Shown in pieces: positions 6,727 to 11,768 of a stretch of 11,768 nt of DNA. The stretch lies in contig JAICJK010000035.1 of NCBI GenBank assembly GCA_025928415.1, forward strand, positions 1 through 11,768. Direction: 5' to 3'. Below the pieces are notes generated by a model, which saw nothing but the letters and a program-made list of their open reading frames with translations, ran no database searches and was not told the DNA's origin. Positions within the stretch are counted from its first letter, which is position 1. The number at the start of each line of letters is the position of its first letter. The DNA is from Solirubrobacteraceae bacterium (lineage in GTDB: Bacteria > Actinomycetota > Thermoleophilia > Solirubrobacterales > Solirubrobacteraceae). The position numbers and the translations under genes were made by a program.

Positions 6727-6870
6727 ATGACCTCCTCGTCGTGTGTCGATCCGCTGTCGAGCGACCGGCTCGGGCCGCCGCCGGCCGCCGCGGGCACCTC
6801 GCGCCGGATGCTGATCTAGCACTTCGAGACCCGCGACGGACTGCTCCGCGAGGTCCGCCGCCGACTTCCT
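6727..6870 (+). pseudogene. Remnant of a TetR-family regulator with an in-frame stop
   Basis: Read from ATG 6727, the plus strand gives a short N-terminus, then LGPPPAAAGTSRRMLI, a TAG stop at 6817-6819, and in the same frame HFETRDGLLREVRRR. Apart from the stop this closely matches the helix-turn-helix of TetR regulators of the type 'LAAAAGTSxRMLIYHFGSRDGLLREV', with TAG standing where a Tyr codon (TAC/TAT) is expected. The first helix is mostly missing, and beyond about 6865 the frame becomes unrecognisable; no ligand-binding domain remains. The neighbouring downstream bases belong to the minus-strand glycosylase. TetR regulators are often divergent from the gene they control, so this was probably the regulator of the adjacent alpha/beta hydrolase. 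Its decay would leave the hydrolase without that control. Confidence 0.6.
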
Positions 6871-6890
6871 CGCCACGGACTGCCTCCAGC

Positions 6891-7685
6891 TCAGGAGGCC
6901 GCCGGCCGGCCCTGCTCGGCCGCGCACCACCACGTCGTCCGGCCGCCGACGGTCGCCTTGACCATCGGCGCGCCGCAGCGCGGGCAGGCGGCGTCGCGGT
7001 GGCGGTGGGGGACGATCGTGCCGGTGTGGACGCCGCCGCGGCGGATCGCGCGGCGGATCGCGGCGCGCACCGCGCGGCGCAGGCGGTCGAGCTCCTCGTC
7101 GCCGAGCTCGCCGGCCGGGCGCAGGGGCGGAAGGCCGGCCTGCCAGAGGGCCTCGTCGGCCAGCAGGTTCCCCACGCCGGCCAGGACCGCCTGGTCCATG
7201 ATCCGCGCCTTGAGCGGCGCGTCGCCGCGGCCCACGCGCGCGCGGAACTGCTCGCGGGTGATGTCCAGCGCGTCGGGACCCAGGCCCGACAGGTCCGGGT
7301 CCAGCAGCGCCCGGCCGAGGCGGCGCTTGTCGATCAGCACCAGGCGCCCGCCGTCGGCGAACTCGAGCGCGAAGCGCTCCCAGGCCGGGTTGCCGCCGGC
7401 GGGCACCGGGGCCGGGTCGCCCTCCGAGGCGCCGTCGACGGCGATGCGCCCCGCCATGCCGAGGTGCAGCCCGAGCACCGGCCCGGCGTCGGTCTCGCAC
7501 CACATGGACTTGCCGCGCCGGCACGCGCTCACGAGCCGCGCGCCGGCCAGCGCGCCGTCGATCTCGCCCGGCGCGTGGGGCCGGCAGACGTACGTGTCGC
7601 GGTCGTCGGCGCCCGCGATCTCGCGGCCGAGCGCCCGGGCGGCGATCAGCGCCCGCGCCCGCTCGACCTCCGGCAGCTCCGGCAC
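6891..7685 (-). CDS. Fpg/Nei-family DNA glycosylase/AP lyase
   Basis: This is a base-excision repair enzyme of the formamidopyrimidine/endonuclease VIII family, 264 residues. The start is GTG 7685, fixed by the invariant PELPEVE sequence that must follow the initiator so that Pro2 becomes the catalytic N-terminus, with Glu3 beside it. Lys59 in RRGKSMW matches the conserved beta-loop lysine, and GVGNLLADEALWQAGLPP (170-187) is the helix-two-turn-helix signature with its Asn. The C-terminal zinc finger begins normally with C234-x2-C237, then GGRTTWWC with Cys254. The residue three further on, where the fourth Cys is expected, is Glu257 (CAAE), so the metal site may be incomplete. It starts 29 bp after the ferredoxin stop with only a weak GGGG ribosome site. 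Fpg, Nei1 and Nei2 types cannot be separated here. Confidence 0.9.
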   Translation of the reverse strand: MPELPEVERARALIAARALGREIAGADDRDTYVCRPHAPGEIDGALAGARLVSACRRGKSMWCETDAGPVLGLHLGMAGRIAVDGASEGDPAPVPAGGNPAWERFALEFADGGRLVLIDKRRLGRALLDPDLSGLGPDALDITREQFRARVGRGDAPLKARIMDQAVLAGVGNLLADEALWQAGLPPLRPAGELGDEELDRLRRAVRAAIRRAIRRGGVHTGTIVPHRHRDAACPRCGAPMVKATVGGRTTWWCAAEQGRPAAS

Positions 7686-7714
7686 GGCGCGCCGCCCCGG
7701 GGCCCGCCGCGGCC

Positions 7715-7954
7715 CTAGAGGACCGCGCCGCCCTCGTAGAGCTTGAGCACCCGGACCGTGCCCTCCGGCGAGGCGTCCAGGCACAGGCGGCACAGCACGC
7801 ACTCGTCGAGGTTCTCCTCGACGATGTCCACTTGGCCCCCGGCGTCGGCGTAGATGTCCACCGGGCAGACCTCCTCGAGCTTGGCCGCCAGCGCGGCGTC
7901 GCCCGTGACGGCATCGGTCACCTCGACGCCGATGAACGTCGCATCCTTCCTCAC
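7715..7954 (-). CDS. FixX-like single-cluster ferredoxin
   Basis: This predicts a 79-residue electron-carrier protein. The four cysteines are Cys30 (EEVCPVDIY) and Cys52, Cys55 and Cys58 (ECVLCRLCLDASPEG). One early CP plus a later CxxCxxC, separated by a 'D-G-x-V' hairpin, is the arrangement of FixX-type ferredoxins and suits one [4Fe-4S] cluster. The second cluster of bacterial two-cluster ferredoxins is absent. GTG 7954 overlaps the TGA of the SucD-like gene by 4 bp, and AGGAG (7965-7961) lies 6 nt upstream, so translation is coupled. Co-expression with a SucCD-like CoA ligase is unusual: the ligase needs no electron carrier. A partner such as an electron-transfer-flavoprotein system or a ferredoxin-dependent 2-oxoacid oxidoreductase may lie elsewhere. 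That link is inference. Confidence 0.82.
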   Translation of the reverse strand: MRKDATFIGVEVTDAVTGDAALAAKLEEVCPVDIYADAGGQVDIVEENLDECVLCRLCLDASPEGTVRVLKLYEGGAVL

Positions 7955-8874
7955 GCGGGGCTCCTCTCGGCGAGCTTGGCCTGGATCAGCTCTGGGATCT
8001 GCGAGATCTCCTCGGCGACCGTGATGCCGGCCTCGGCGAGGCGGGCGATCTTCTCGGTCGCGGTGTCCTCCTTGCCCTCCACGATCGTCCCGGCGTGCCC
8101 GAAGCTCATGCCCGGCATCTCGTCCATGAACCGGCCGGCCATGAAGGCGACGATCGGCAGGCGCGACTGGTTCTCGGTGACCCAGCGGGCGAGCTCGGCC
8201 TCCATGCGGCCGCCCGGCTCGGTGTAGATCACGATCGCCTGCGTCTGCTCGTCGGCCTCGAACAGCGGCATCAGCTCGGCGTAGCTCGAGCCGATGATCG
8301 CGTCGCCGCCGATCGACACGGCCGTGGACTGCCCGAGCCCGGCGGCGGTCAGCGTGGAGGACATCTCCGTCGTCATGCCGCCCGAGCGGGAGATCACGCC
8401 CACCGGGCCGGGCGCGTAGGACTTCGCCGCGTCCTTGGCCGGGCCCCCGATGCCGCCCATCTTGACGACGTCGGGGACGATGATCCCGAGGCAGTTGGGC
8501 CCGATGATGCGGGCGCCGCGCAGCTGCGCGAGCTCGACCATCTGGGCGACGTCGCGGCGCGGGATGCGCTCGGTGACGATCACGATCAGCTTGATGCCGT
8601 TCTCGATCGCCTCGAAGACCGCGTCCTTGGTGAAGGCGGGGGGGACGGTCACGACGGACCCGTCGATCGGCGCGCCGTGGTGCTGGACGGCCTGGGCCAC
8701 CGTGTCGAAGACGGGCACGCCGTGGACCTCGCGGCCCAGGCGCCCCGGCGTCACGCCGCCCACGACCTTCGCGCCGGCGCCGTAGTCCAGGCACTCGCGG
8801 GTCAGGTTGACGGCCTCGCGGCCGGTGATGCCCTGGACGATGAACGTCGTGGTCGCGTCGACGAGGATGCTCAT
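7951..8874 (-). CDS. SucD-like CoA ligase alpha subunit (succinate/malate-CoA ligase family)
   Basis: This is the alpha subunit of an ADP-forming acyl-CoA ligase, 307 residues. The N-terminal CoA-binding Rossmann domain shows FIVQGITGREA (11-21) and GPNCLGIIVP (125-134). The ligase domain carries the phosphorylated histidine, His260, in SFGHAGTIVEG. Several loops depart from ordinary SucD as I recall it: SRSGGMTTE (162-170) replaces the usual SRSGTLTYE, GRFMDEMPGMSFGHAG replaces the GRTAPPGKRMGHAG loop, and YTEPGG replaces the IGEIGG-like loop. Succinate is therefore not assured; malate or another dicarboxylate is possible. The ATG overlaps the stop of the beta-subunit gene by 4 bp, and its own TGA overlaps the ferredoxin GTG. 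The three genes thus form one translationally coupled unit. The family is certain; the substrate is open. Confidence 0.88.
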   Translation of the reverse strand: MSILVDATTTFIVQGITGREAVNLTRECLDYGAGAKVVGGVTPGRLGREVHGVPVFDTVAQAVQHHGAPIDGSVVTVPPAFTKDAVFEAIENGIKLIVIVTERIPRRDVAQMVELAQLRGARIIGPNCLGIIVPDVVKMGGIGGPAKDAAKSYAPGPVGVISRSGGMTTEMSSTLTAAGLGQSTAVSIGGDAIIGSSYAELMPLFEADEQTQAIVIYTEPGGRMEAELARWVTENQSRLPIVAFMAGRFMDEMPGMSFGHAGTIVEGKEDTATEKIARLAEAGITVAEEISQIPELIQAKLAERSPA

Positions 8875-10079
8875 GCGGCGGCTCCGATCTTCTCCACGGC
8901 GCGGCGCGCCGCCTCGTGCAGGGACACGCTGCGGTCGGCGTACTCGACGCCGTAGCGGTCGAGGATCTTGTAGCCCTCGTCCTCCCACGCGCCGGGGATC
9001 CGGAAGATCGCGATCTTCTCCGCGGGATCGAACCCGAGCTCCAGGCAGGCCTTGATGACGCCGCGGGCGACGATGTCGACCCGCGTGTTGGAGACGATCG
9101 ACATCATCACCGCGATCTTGTCCACGCCGGGCTTCTGCAGGACGAGCTTGGCCAGCCCCGCGGCCTTGCGGACCGAGGGGTTGCCGCCGATCTCGCAGTA
9201 GTTGGCCGGGTCGCCGCCGGAGCTGCGGACCGCGTCGAAGAGCGTCAGCGAGCCGCCGCCGGCGCCGATGACCAGGCCCAGGTTGCCGTCGAACTCGGTG
9301 ACGTTGCCGGCGACGCCGCGGTGATCCATCGCGTCGACCTCCTCGCCGGCCAGCTCGAACGGCGTGGCCTCGCGGGCCTGGCGCGTCTCCTCGTCGCCCA
9401 CCCCGAGGTCCTCGAGCAGCGCCCGATGGCGCCCGCGGGCCTCGTTCTCCATGTCCATGTGCGCGTCGAGCGCGACGAACGACCCGTCGGCCAGGCGCCC
9501 GAGCGGGTTGATCTCCGCCAGCGTCATGTCGTGCGCGACGAACAGCCGGGCGAGCTTCGTGACGATCGGCACCAGCTTGTTCAGCGCCGAGCCGGTCACG
9601 CCGGTCGAGGCGACGACCTCCTTGGCGGCGAACTCGCTGAGCGGCAGGATGTTCGAGAAGTGACGGCGGCCGACCTTGTCGGGCTGCTCCTCGGCGACCT
9701 GCTCGATGTCGATGCCGCCGACCGGCGAGAAGATCATCACCGGCTGCTTGCGGATGCCGTCCCAGACGACGCCCGCGTAGTACTCCTGCGCCACCTCCGC
9801 CTTGGGGTCGACGAGCACCCCGCGCGGGGCGTGCCCGTTGATCTCCAGCGCCAGGACGTCCCGCGCGTGGGCCTCGGCCTCCTCCGGCGTGTCGGCGAAC
9901 TGCACGCCGCCGGCCTTCATCCGGCCGCCGGTGAGGACCTGGGACTTGATGACCACGGGGCCGCCGATGCGCTCGGCGATCGCGCGAGCCTCGCCCGCGT
10001 CGGTCGTGAACCCGAAGTCGGTGACGGGGATGCCGGCCCGCTTGACGATCTCGCGGGCCTCGTATTCGAAGAAGCGCAT
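8871..10079 (-). CDS. SucC-like CoA ligase beta subunit (ATP-grasp)
   Basis: This is the beta subunit of the ADP-forming acyl-CoA ligase, 402 residues, close to the usual ~390. The ATP-grasp domain is complete: Lys45 in VVIKSQVLTGG, the loop GGRMKAGGVQF, LAEINPL (188-193) for metal and nucleotide, and ALDAHMD (203-209). The C-terminal CoA-ligase domain begins DGNLGLVIGAGGGSLTLFDA and continues GGDPANYCEIGGNPS and MMSIVSNTRVDIVARG. In standard SucC these positions read roughly NGAGLAMATMD, ANFLDVGGGA and VNIFGGIMRCD, so the active-site loops facing the phosphohistidine are remodelled. Malate-CoA ligase (MtkA), succinate-CoA ligase or an uncharacterised relative all fit. It is the first gene of the coupled beta-alpha-ferredoxin unit and is preceded by TAGGGT 10 nt upstream, with no Shine-Dalgarno sequence. 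Confidence 0.88.
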   Translation of the reverse strand: MRFFEYEAREIVKRAGIPVTDFGFTTDAGEARAIAERIGGPVVIKSQVLTGGRMKAGGVQFADTPEEAEAHARDVLALEINGHAPRGVLVDPKAEVAQEYYAGVVWDGIRKQPVMIFSPVGGIDIEQVAEEQPDKVGRRHFSNILPLSEFAAKEVVASTGVTGSALNKLVPIVTKLARLFVAHDMTLAEINPLGRLADGSFVALDAHMDMENEARGRHRALLEDLGVGDEETRQAREATPFELAGEEVDAMDHRGVAGNVTEFDGNLGLVIGAGGGSLTLFDAVRSSGGDPANYCEIGGNPSVRKAAGLAKLVLQKPGVDKIAVMMSIVSNTRVDIVARGVIKACLELGFDPAEKIAIFRIPGAWEDEGYKILDRYGVEYADRSVSLHEAARRAVEKIGAAA

Positions 10080-10089
10080 GAGGCGCGGA

Positions 10090-10095
10090 ACCCTA
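10090..10095 (-). promoter_or_regulatory. -10 element TAGGGT for the SucC-like/SucD-like/ferredoxin unit
   Basis: TAGGGT read from 10095 to 10090 ends 10 nt before the ATG at 10079, implying a leader of only a few bases. It is the same hexamer as at 1366. No ribosome site is present in the 10 nt between. Confidence 0.5.
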
Positions 10096-10107
10096 GTGAT
10101 CGAGCCC

Positions 10108-10118
10108 TGCGGTCCGCA
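10108..10118. promoter_or_regulatory. Inverted repeat TGCGG-T-CCGCA near the -35 position of the SucC-like promoter
   Basis: TGCGG and CCGCA are perfect inverted arms around a single T. The centre at 10113 is 18 bp upstream of the TAGGGT element, about where a -35 region would sit, so an operator is possible. An 11-bp palindrome in GC-rich DNA may also occur by chance. Confidence 0.25.
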
Positions 10119-10193
10119 TCGTGGTGCGCTGGGGTGTCAGCGCCGCGGGCACGGGGACCAGCGCGACATCGCCTCCTCCACGGCGCGATCCGG

Positions 10194-10199
10194 CAGGAT
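10194..10199 (+). promoter_or_regulatory. -10-like element CAGGAT for a leaderless transcript starting at ATG 10207
   Basis: CAGGAT ends exactly 7 nt before ATG 10207, matching the spacing at 1366/1379 and 2784/2797. No Shine-Dalgarno sequence is present. The first T of TANNNT is replaced by C. Confidence 0.42.
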
Positions 10200-10206
10200 A
10201 GGCCCC

Positions 10207-10569
10207 ATGGACGAGCTGACCCAGCAGCGCATCGGCTTCAACGAGGCCGCGTTCCGCGACGTCAACGAGGCCGTCGAGGCGGGCCGTGGCCTGCGGGGCG
10301 CCGATGACCTGCTCGCGTTCGTCTGCGAGTGCGCCCGCCTGGGCTGCAACCAGCTCCTCTCCCTGACGGTGGGCGAGTACGAGGCGGTGCGCCGCGATCC
10401 GCGCCGCTTCGTGATCGTCGACGGGCACGAGTTCCCGGAGGCCGAGGACGTCGTCGAGCGCCACGAGCGCTACTCGGTCGTGGAGAAGCGCGCGGTCGGG
10501 GCGGAGGTCGCCGAGGAGCGCGACCCCCGGGCGGGCGGCGGCGGGCCGCCCGGGACTCAGAGCTCGTAG
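10207..10569 (+). CDS. Small Cys-rich protein of unknown function (CxCx4C plus GHE)
   Basis: This 120-residue soluble protein cannot be assigned a function. The N-terminal third is helical and charged ([14 protein letters not shown]). It is followed by [12 protein letters not shown], with Cys40, Cys42 and Cys47, a [18 protein letters not shown] strand-helix segment, and [15 protein letters not shown] with His74. Three cysteines plus a histidine could bind a metal such as zinc. Similar short proteins with a 'FVCECAxxxC ... EYExVRxxPxRFxVxxGHE' pattern are, from memory, common hypothetical proteins in high-GC Actinomycetota. The Gly/Pro-rich tail ([13 protein letters not shown]) is probably disordered and is encoded by the hairpin described nearby. 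The start is set by the CAGGAT element 7 nt upstream. The last 13 bp overlap the end of the convergent malyl-CoA lyase gene. Confidence 0.8.
   Translation: MDELTQQRIGFNEAAFRDVNEAVEAGRGLRGADDLLAFVCECARLGCNQLLSLTVGEYEAVRRDPRRFVIVDGHEFPEAEDVVERHERYSVVEKRAVGAEVAEERDPRAGGGGPPGTQSS
10526..10554. terminator. GC-only hairpin between convergent genes, possible bidirectional terminator
   Basis: CCCGGGCGG (10526-10534) and CCGCCCGGG (10546-10554) form a perfect 9-bp stem with an 11-nt loop. It lies inside the last codons of the small plus-strand gene and starts 3 nt beyond the stop of the minus-strand lyase. There is no U-tract, so termination strength is uncertain. Confidence 0.35.
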
Positions 10570-11606
10570 GCCTCGCGCAGCTCGGGGTCCCGCTCGGCCA
10601 GCATCGTGGCGAGCTGGACCATGACCTGGCACTGCTTCCAGGTCGCGTCGTCCTGCATCTTGCCGTCGATCATGTGGACGCCGCGGCCGTCCGGGATCGC
10701 CTCGATCACCTTCTTGGCGAACCTGACCTCCTCGGGCTCCGGCGAGAAGACGCGCTTGGCGATCTCGATCTGCACCGGGTGCAGCGACCAGGCGCCGACG
10801 CAGCCCATCAGGAAGGCGGCGCGGAACTGGGCCTCGCAGCCCTCGACGTCCTTGATGTCGCCGAACGGCCCGTAGAACGGCAGGATCCCGTTCGTGGTGC
10901 ACGCGTCGACCATGCGCCCGATCGAGTAGTGCCAGAGGTCCTGCTGGGCGGTCGGCCGGGGGGCGTCGGGGTGCTCGGCGTCGGGGTCGGCGATCACGAG
11001 GTAGCCCGGGTGCCCGCCGCCGACCCGCGTGGTCTTCATGCGCCGCGAGGCGGCCAGGTCGGCCGGGCCGAAGCTCATGCCCTGCATGCGGGGGGACGCG
11101 GCGGCGATCTCGTCGACGTGCGCGACGCCCTGGGCGGTCTCCAGCAGGGCGTGGACGAGCAGCGGCTTGGTGAGGCCCGCGCGGCTCTCGAGCTGCGCGA
11201 GCAGGCGGTCGACGTAGTGGATGTCCCACGGCCCCTCGACCTTCGGGACCATGATCACGTCGAGCTTGTCGCCGATCTCGGTCACCAGCGTGGTCAGGTC
11301 GTCGAGGACCCACGGCGAGTCCAGCGCGTTGACGCGCGTCCAGAGCTGCGCCGAGCCGACGTCGATCTCCTTGCCGGCCTTGACCAGGCCGGCCCGCGCG
11401 GCCTCCTTGCGGTCGACGGGGACGGCGTCCTCCAGGTTGCCCAGCACGATGTCGGCCTGGGCCGCGATGCCGGGCAGCTTGGCCAGCATCTTCTCGTTCG
11501 AGCCGTCGAAGAAGTGGATCATCCGCGAGGGAGGGAAGGGGATCTCGCGGACGGGCTCCGGCGCCCCCACGCAGAGCGGCTTGAAGAAGTCCTTGGGGCT
11601 GCGCAT
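10557..11606 (-). CDS. mcl: L-malyl-CoA/beta-methylmalyl-CoA lyase (CitE-like, Chloroflexus type)
   Basis: This is an Mg2+-dependent lyase of the HpcH/HpaI-CitE superfamily, 349 residues. Known members cleave malyl-CoA to acetyl-CoA plus glyoxylate and beta-methylmalyl-CoA to propionyl-CoA plus glyoxylate, reversibly. Arg91 ([16 protein letters not shown]), Glu156 ([10 protein letters not shown]) and Asp183 ([11 protein letters not shown]) correspond to the substrate- and metal-binding residues, and Asp320 in GKMQDDATW to the catalytic region supplied by a neighbouring subunit. Stretches such as [43 protein letters not shown] and [10 protein letters not shown] match my memory of the trifunctional Chloroflexus aurantiacus enzyme, including its length (~348). 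A TTG at 11609 is possible, but ATG 11606 is chosen because AGGAG (11617-11613) lies 6 nt upstream. It is divergent from a MaoC-like gene, a typical partner. Confidence 0.93.
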   Translation of the reverse strand: MRSPKDFFKPLCVGAPEPVREIPFPPSRMIHFFDGSNEKMLAKLPGIAAQADIVLGNLEDAVPVDRKEAARAGLVKAGKEIDVGSAQLWTRVNALDSPWVLDDLTTLVTEIGDKLDVIMVPKVEGPWDIHYVDRLLAQLESRAGLTKPLLVHALLETAQGVAHVDEIAAASPRMQGMSFGPADLAASRRMKTTRVGGGHPGYLVIADPDAEHPDAPRPTAQQDLWHYSIGRMVDACTTNGILPFYGPFGDIKDVEGCEAQFRAAFLMGCVGAWSLHPVQIEIAKRVFSPEPEEVRFAKKVIEAIPDGRGVHMIDGKMQDDATWKQCQVMVQLATMLAERDPELREAYEL

Positions 11607-11636
11607 CAACGTCTCCTGGTCGTCGTGAGGAGGCGC

Positions 11637-11642
11637 ATCCTA
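11637..11642 (-). promoter_or_regulatory. -10 element TAGGAT for the malyl-CoA lyase gene
   Basis: TAGGAT read from 11642 to 11637 would start transcription near 11630, giving a leader of about 24 nt that holds the AGGAG site. It shares the TA at 11641-11642 with the plus-strand element TAGACT. Confidence 0.5.
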
Positions 11643-11646
11643 GACT
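11641..11646 (+). promoter_or_regulatory. -10 element TAGACT for the MaoC-like gene
   Basis: TAGACT would start transcription near 11653, giving a leader of about 36 nt with AGGAG at 11677-11681, 7 nt before ATG 11689. It overlaps the minus-strand TAGGAT element by two bases. Confidence 0.5.
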
Positions 11647-11688
11647 TCGCCGCCCTCCGGAAGACCCCTCACCGCCAGGAGCACGCCG

Positions 11689-11768
11689 ATGTCCGATTCC
11701 ACCTTCACCACCGACCAGGCCGAGCGCGAGGCCTCGGGCGGCCACGCCTACGGCCGCTACTTCGAGGA
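11689..11768 (+). CDS. 5' end of a MaoC-like hydratase gene, candidate mesaconyl-CoA hydratase (partial)
   Basis: ATG 11689 is preceded by AGGAG at 11677-11681 with 7-nt spacing. The 26 complete codons up to the window end read MSDSTFTTDQAEREASGGHA and then YGRYFE. 'GRYFEEF-VG' is the usual opening of MaoC-family (R)-specific hydratases, including mesaconyl-CoA hydratase, which in ethylmalonyl-CoA and 3-hydroxypropionate pathways hydrates mesaconyl-CoA to beta-methylmalyl-CoA, the substrate of the divergent lyase. The short fragment supports MaoC family membership only moderately. The specific reaction rests on the neighbour and is inference. Confidence 0.55.
   Translation, partial: MSDSTFTTDQAEREASGGHAYGRYFE

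Noticed and set aside
6724..6729. CATATG as a cloning scar
   Set aside because: The flanking sequence on both sides is natural high-GC coding or remnant sequence with no vector-like bases. Two abutting start codons explain it.
6727..7914. Upstream part of a 627-codon minus-strand frame that runs into the hydrolase
   Set aside because: This part is Arg/Ala/Gly-rich and lies out of frame over the DNA glycosylase gene. The hydrolase has its own ATG with AGGAGG at 6736-6731, so no fusion protein is supported.
8916..10307. 463-codon plus-strand frame opposite the SucC-like gene
   Set aside because: It is a shadow frame of His/Asp/Arg/Leu repeats with no domain signature. The minus-strand SucC-like protein accounts for the codon pattern.
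11607..11609. TTG at 11609 as start of the malyl-CoA lyase
   Set aside because: It would leave only 3 nt between AGGAG and the start. The adjacent ATG at 11606 has a normal 6-nt spacing and matches the N-terminus recalled for homologues.

Overview
The window is very GC-rich and densely coded, with short intergenic gaps, 4-bp stop/start overlaps and -10-like hexamers of the TANNNT type lying directly in front of start codons. This, with the gene types, suggests a high-GC Actinomycetota genome, possibly Thermoleophilia/Solirubrobacterales. The placement is an inference; no rRNA or other marker gene is present.

Layout. At the left edge a minus-strand gene begins (possibly a hotdog thioesterase), divergent from a plus-strand series: acyl-CoA dehydrogenase (139-1350), a small SCP2-like protein (1379-1756), agmatine deiminase aguA (1764-2786), N-carbamoylputrescine amidase aguB (2797-3732), and a broken N-acetylmuramoyl-L-alanine amidase (3729-4047). 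A separate promoter then serves a polytopic GT-C-like membrane protein (4196-5983). Convergent to it on the minus strand is an alpha/beta hydrolase (6031-6726). Beside the hydrolase start lies a plus-strand remnant of a TetR regulator carrying an in-frame stop. Next come minus-strand genes in transcription order: a SucC-like CoA ligase beta subunit (10079-8871), a SucD-like alpha subunit (8874-7951), a FixX-like ferredoxin (7954-7715) and an Fpg/Nei DNA glycosylase (7685-6891). The first three overlap by 4 bp each. A small Cys-rich protein (10207-10569) runs plus-strand and overlaps tail-to-tail with a malyl-CoA/beta-methylmalyl-CoA lyase (11606-10557). The lyase is divergent from a gene cut by the right edge that starts like a MaoC-type hydratase.

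How the genes work together. AguA and AguB are consecutive steps from agmatine to putrescine. The lyase, the adjacent MaoC-like start and the acyl-CoA dehydrogenase resemble the methylsuccinyl-CoA -> mesaconyl-CoA -> methylmalyl-CoA -> glyoxylate + propionyl-CoA segment of the ethylmalonyl-CoA pathway, or the glyoxylate-assimilating half of the 3-hydroxypropionate bi-cycle. The SucCD-like ligase differs from standard SucCD in several signature loops. It could act on succinate, malate or another dicarboxylate, and it is translationally coupled to a ferredoxin. That three-gene unit is the least explained part of the window.

Regulatory architecture. Three plus-strand genes (1379, 2797, 10207) have a -10-like hexamer ending exactly 7 nt before the start codon, which implies leaderless mRNAs. 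Two divergent gene pairs have -10 elements that overlap on opposite strands. No tRNA, rRNA, CRISPR array, IS element or attachment site was seen.
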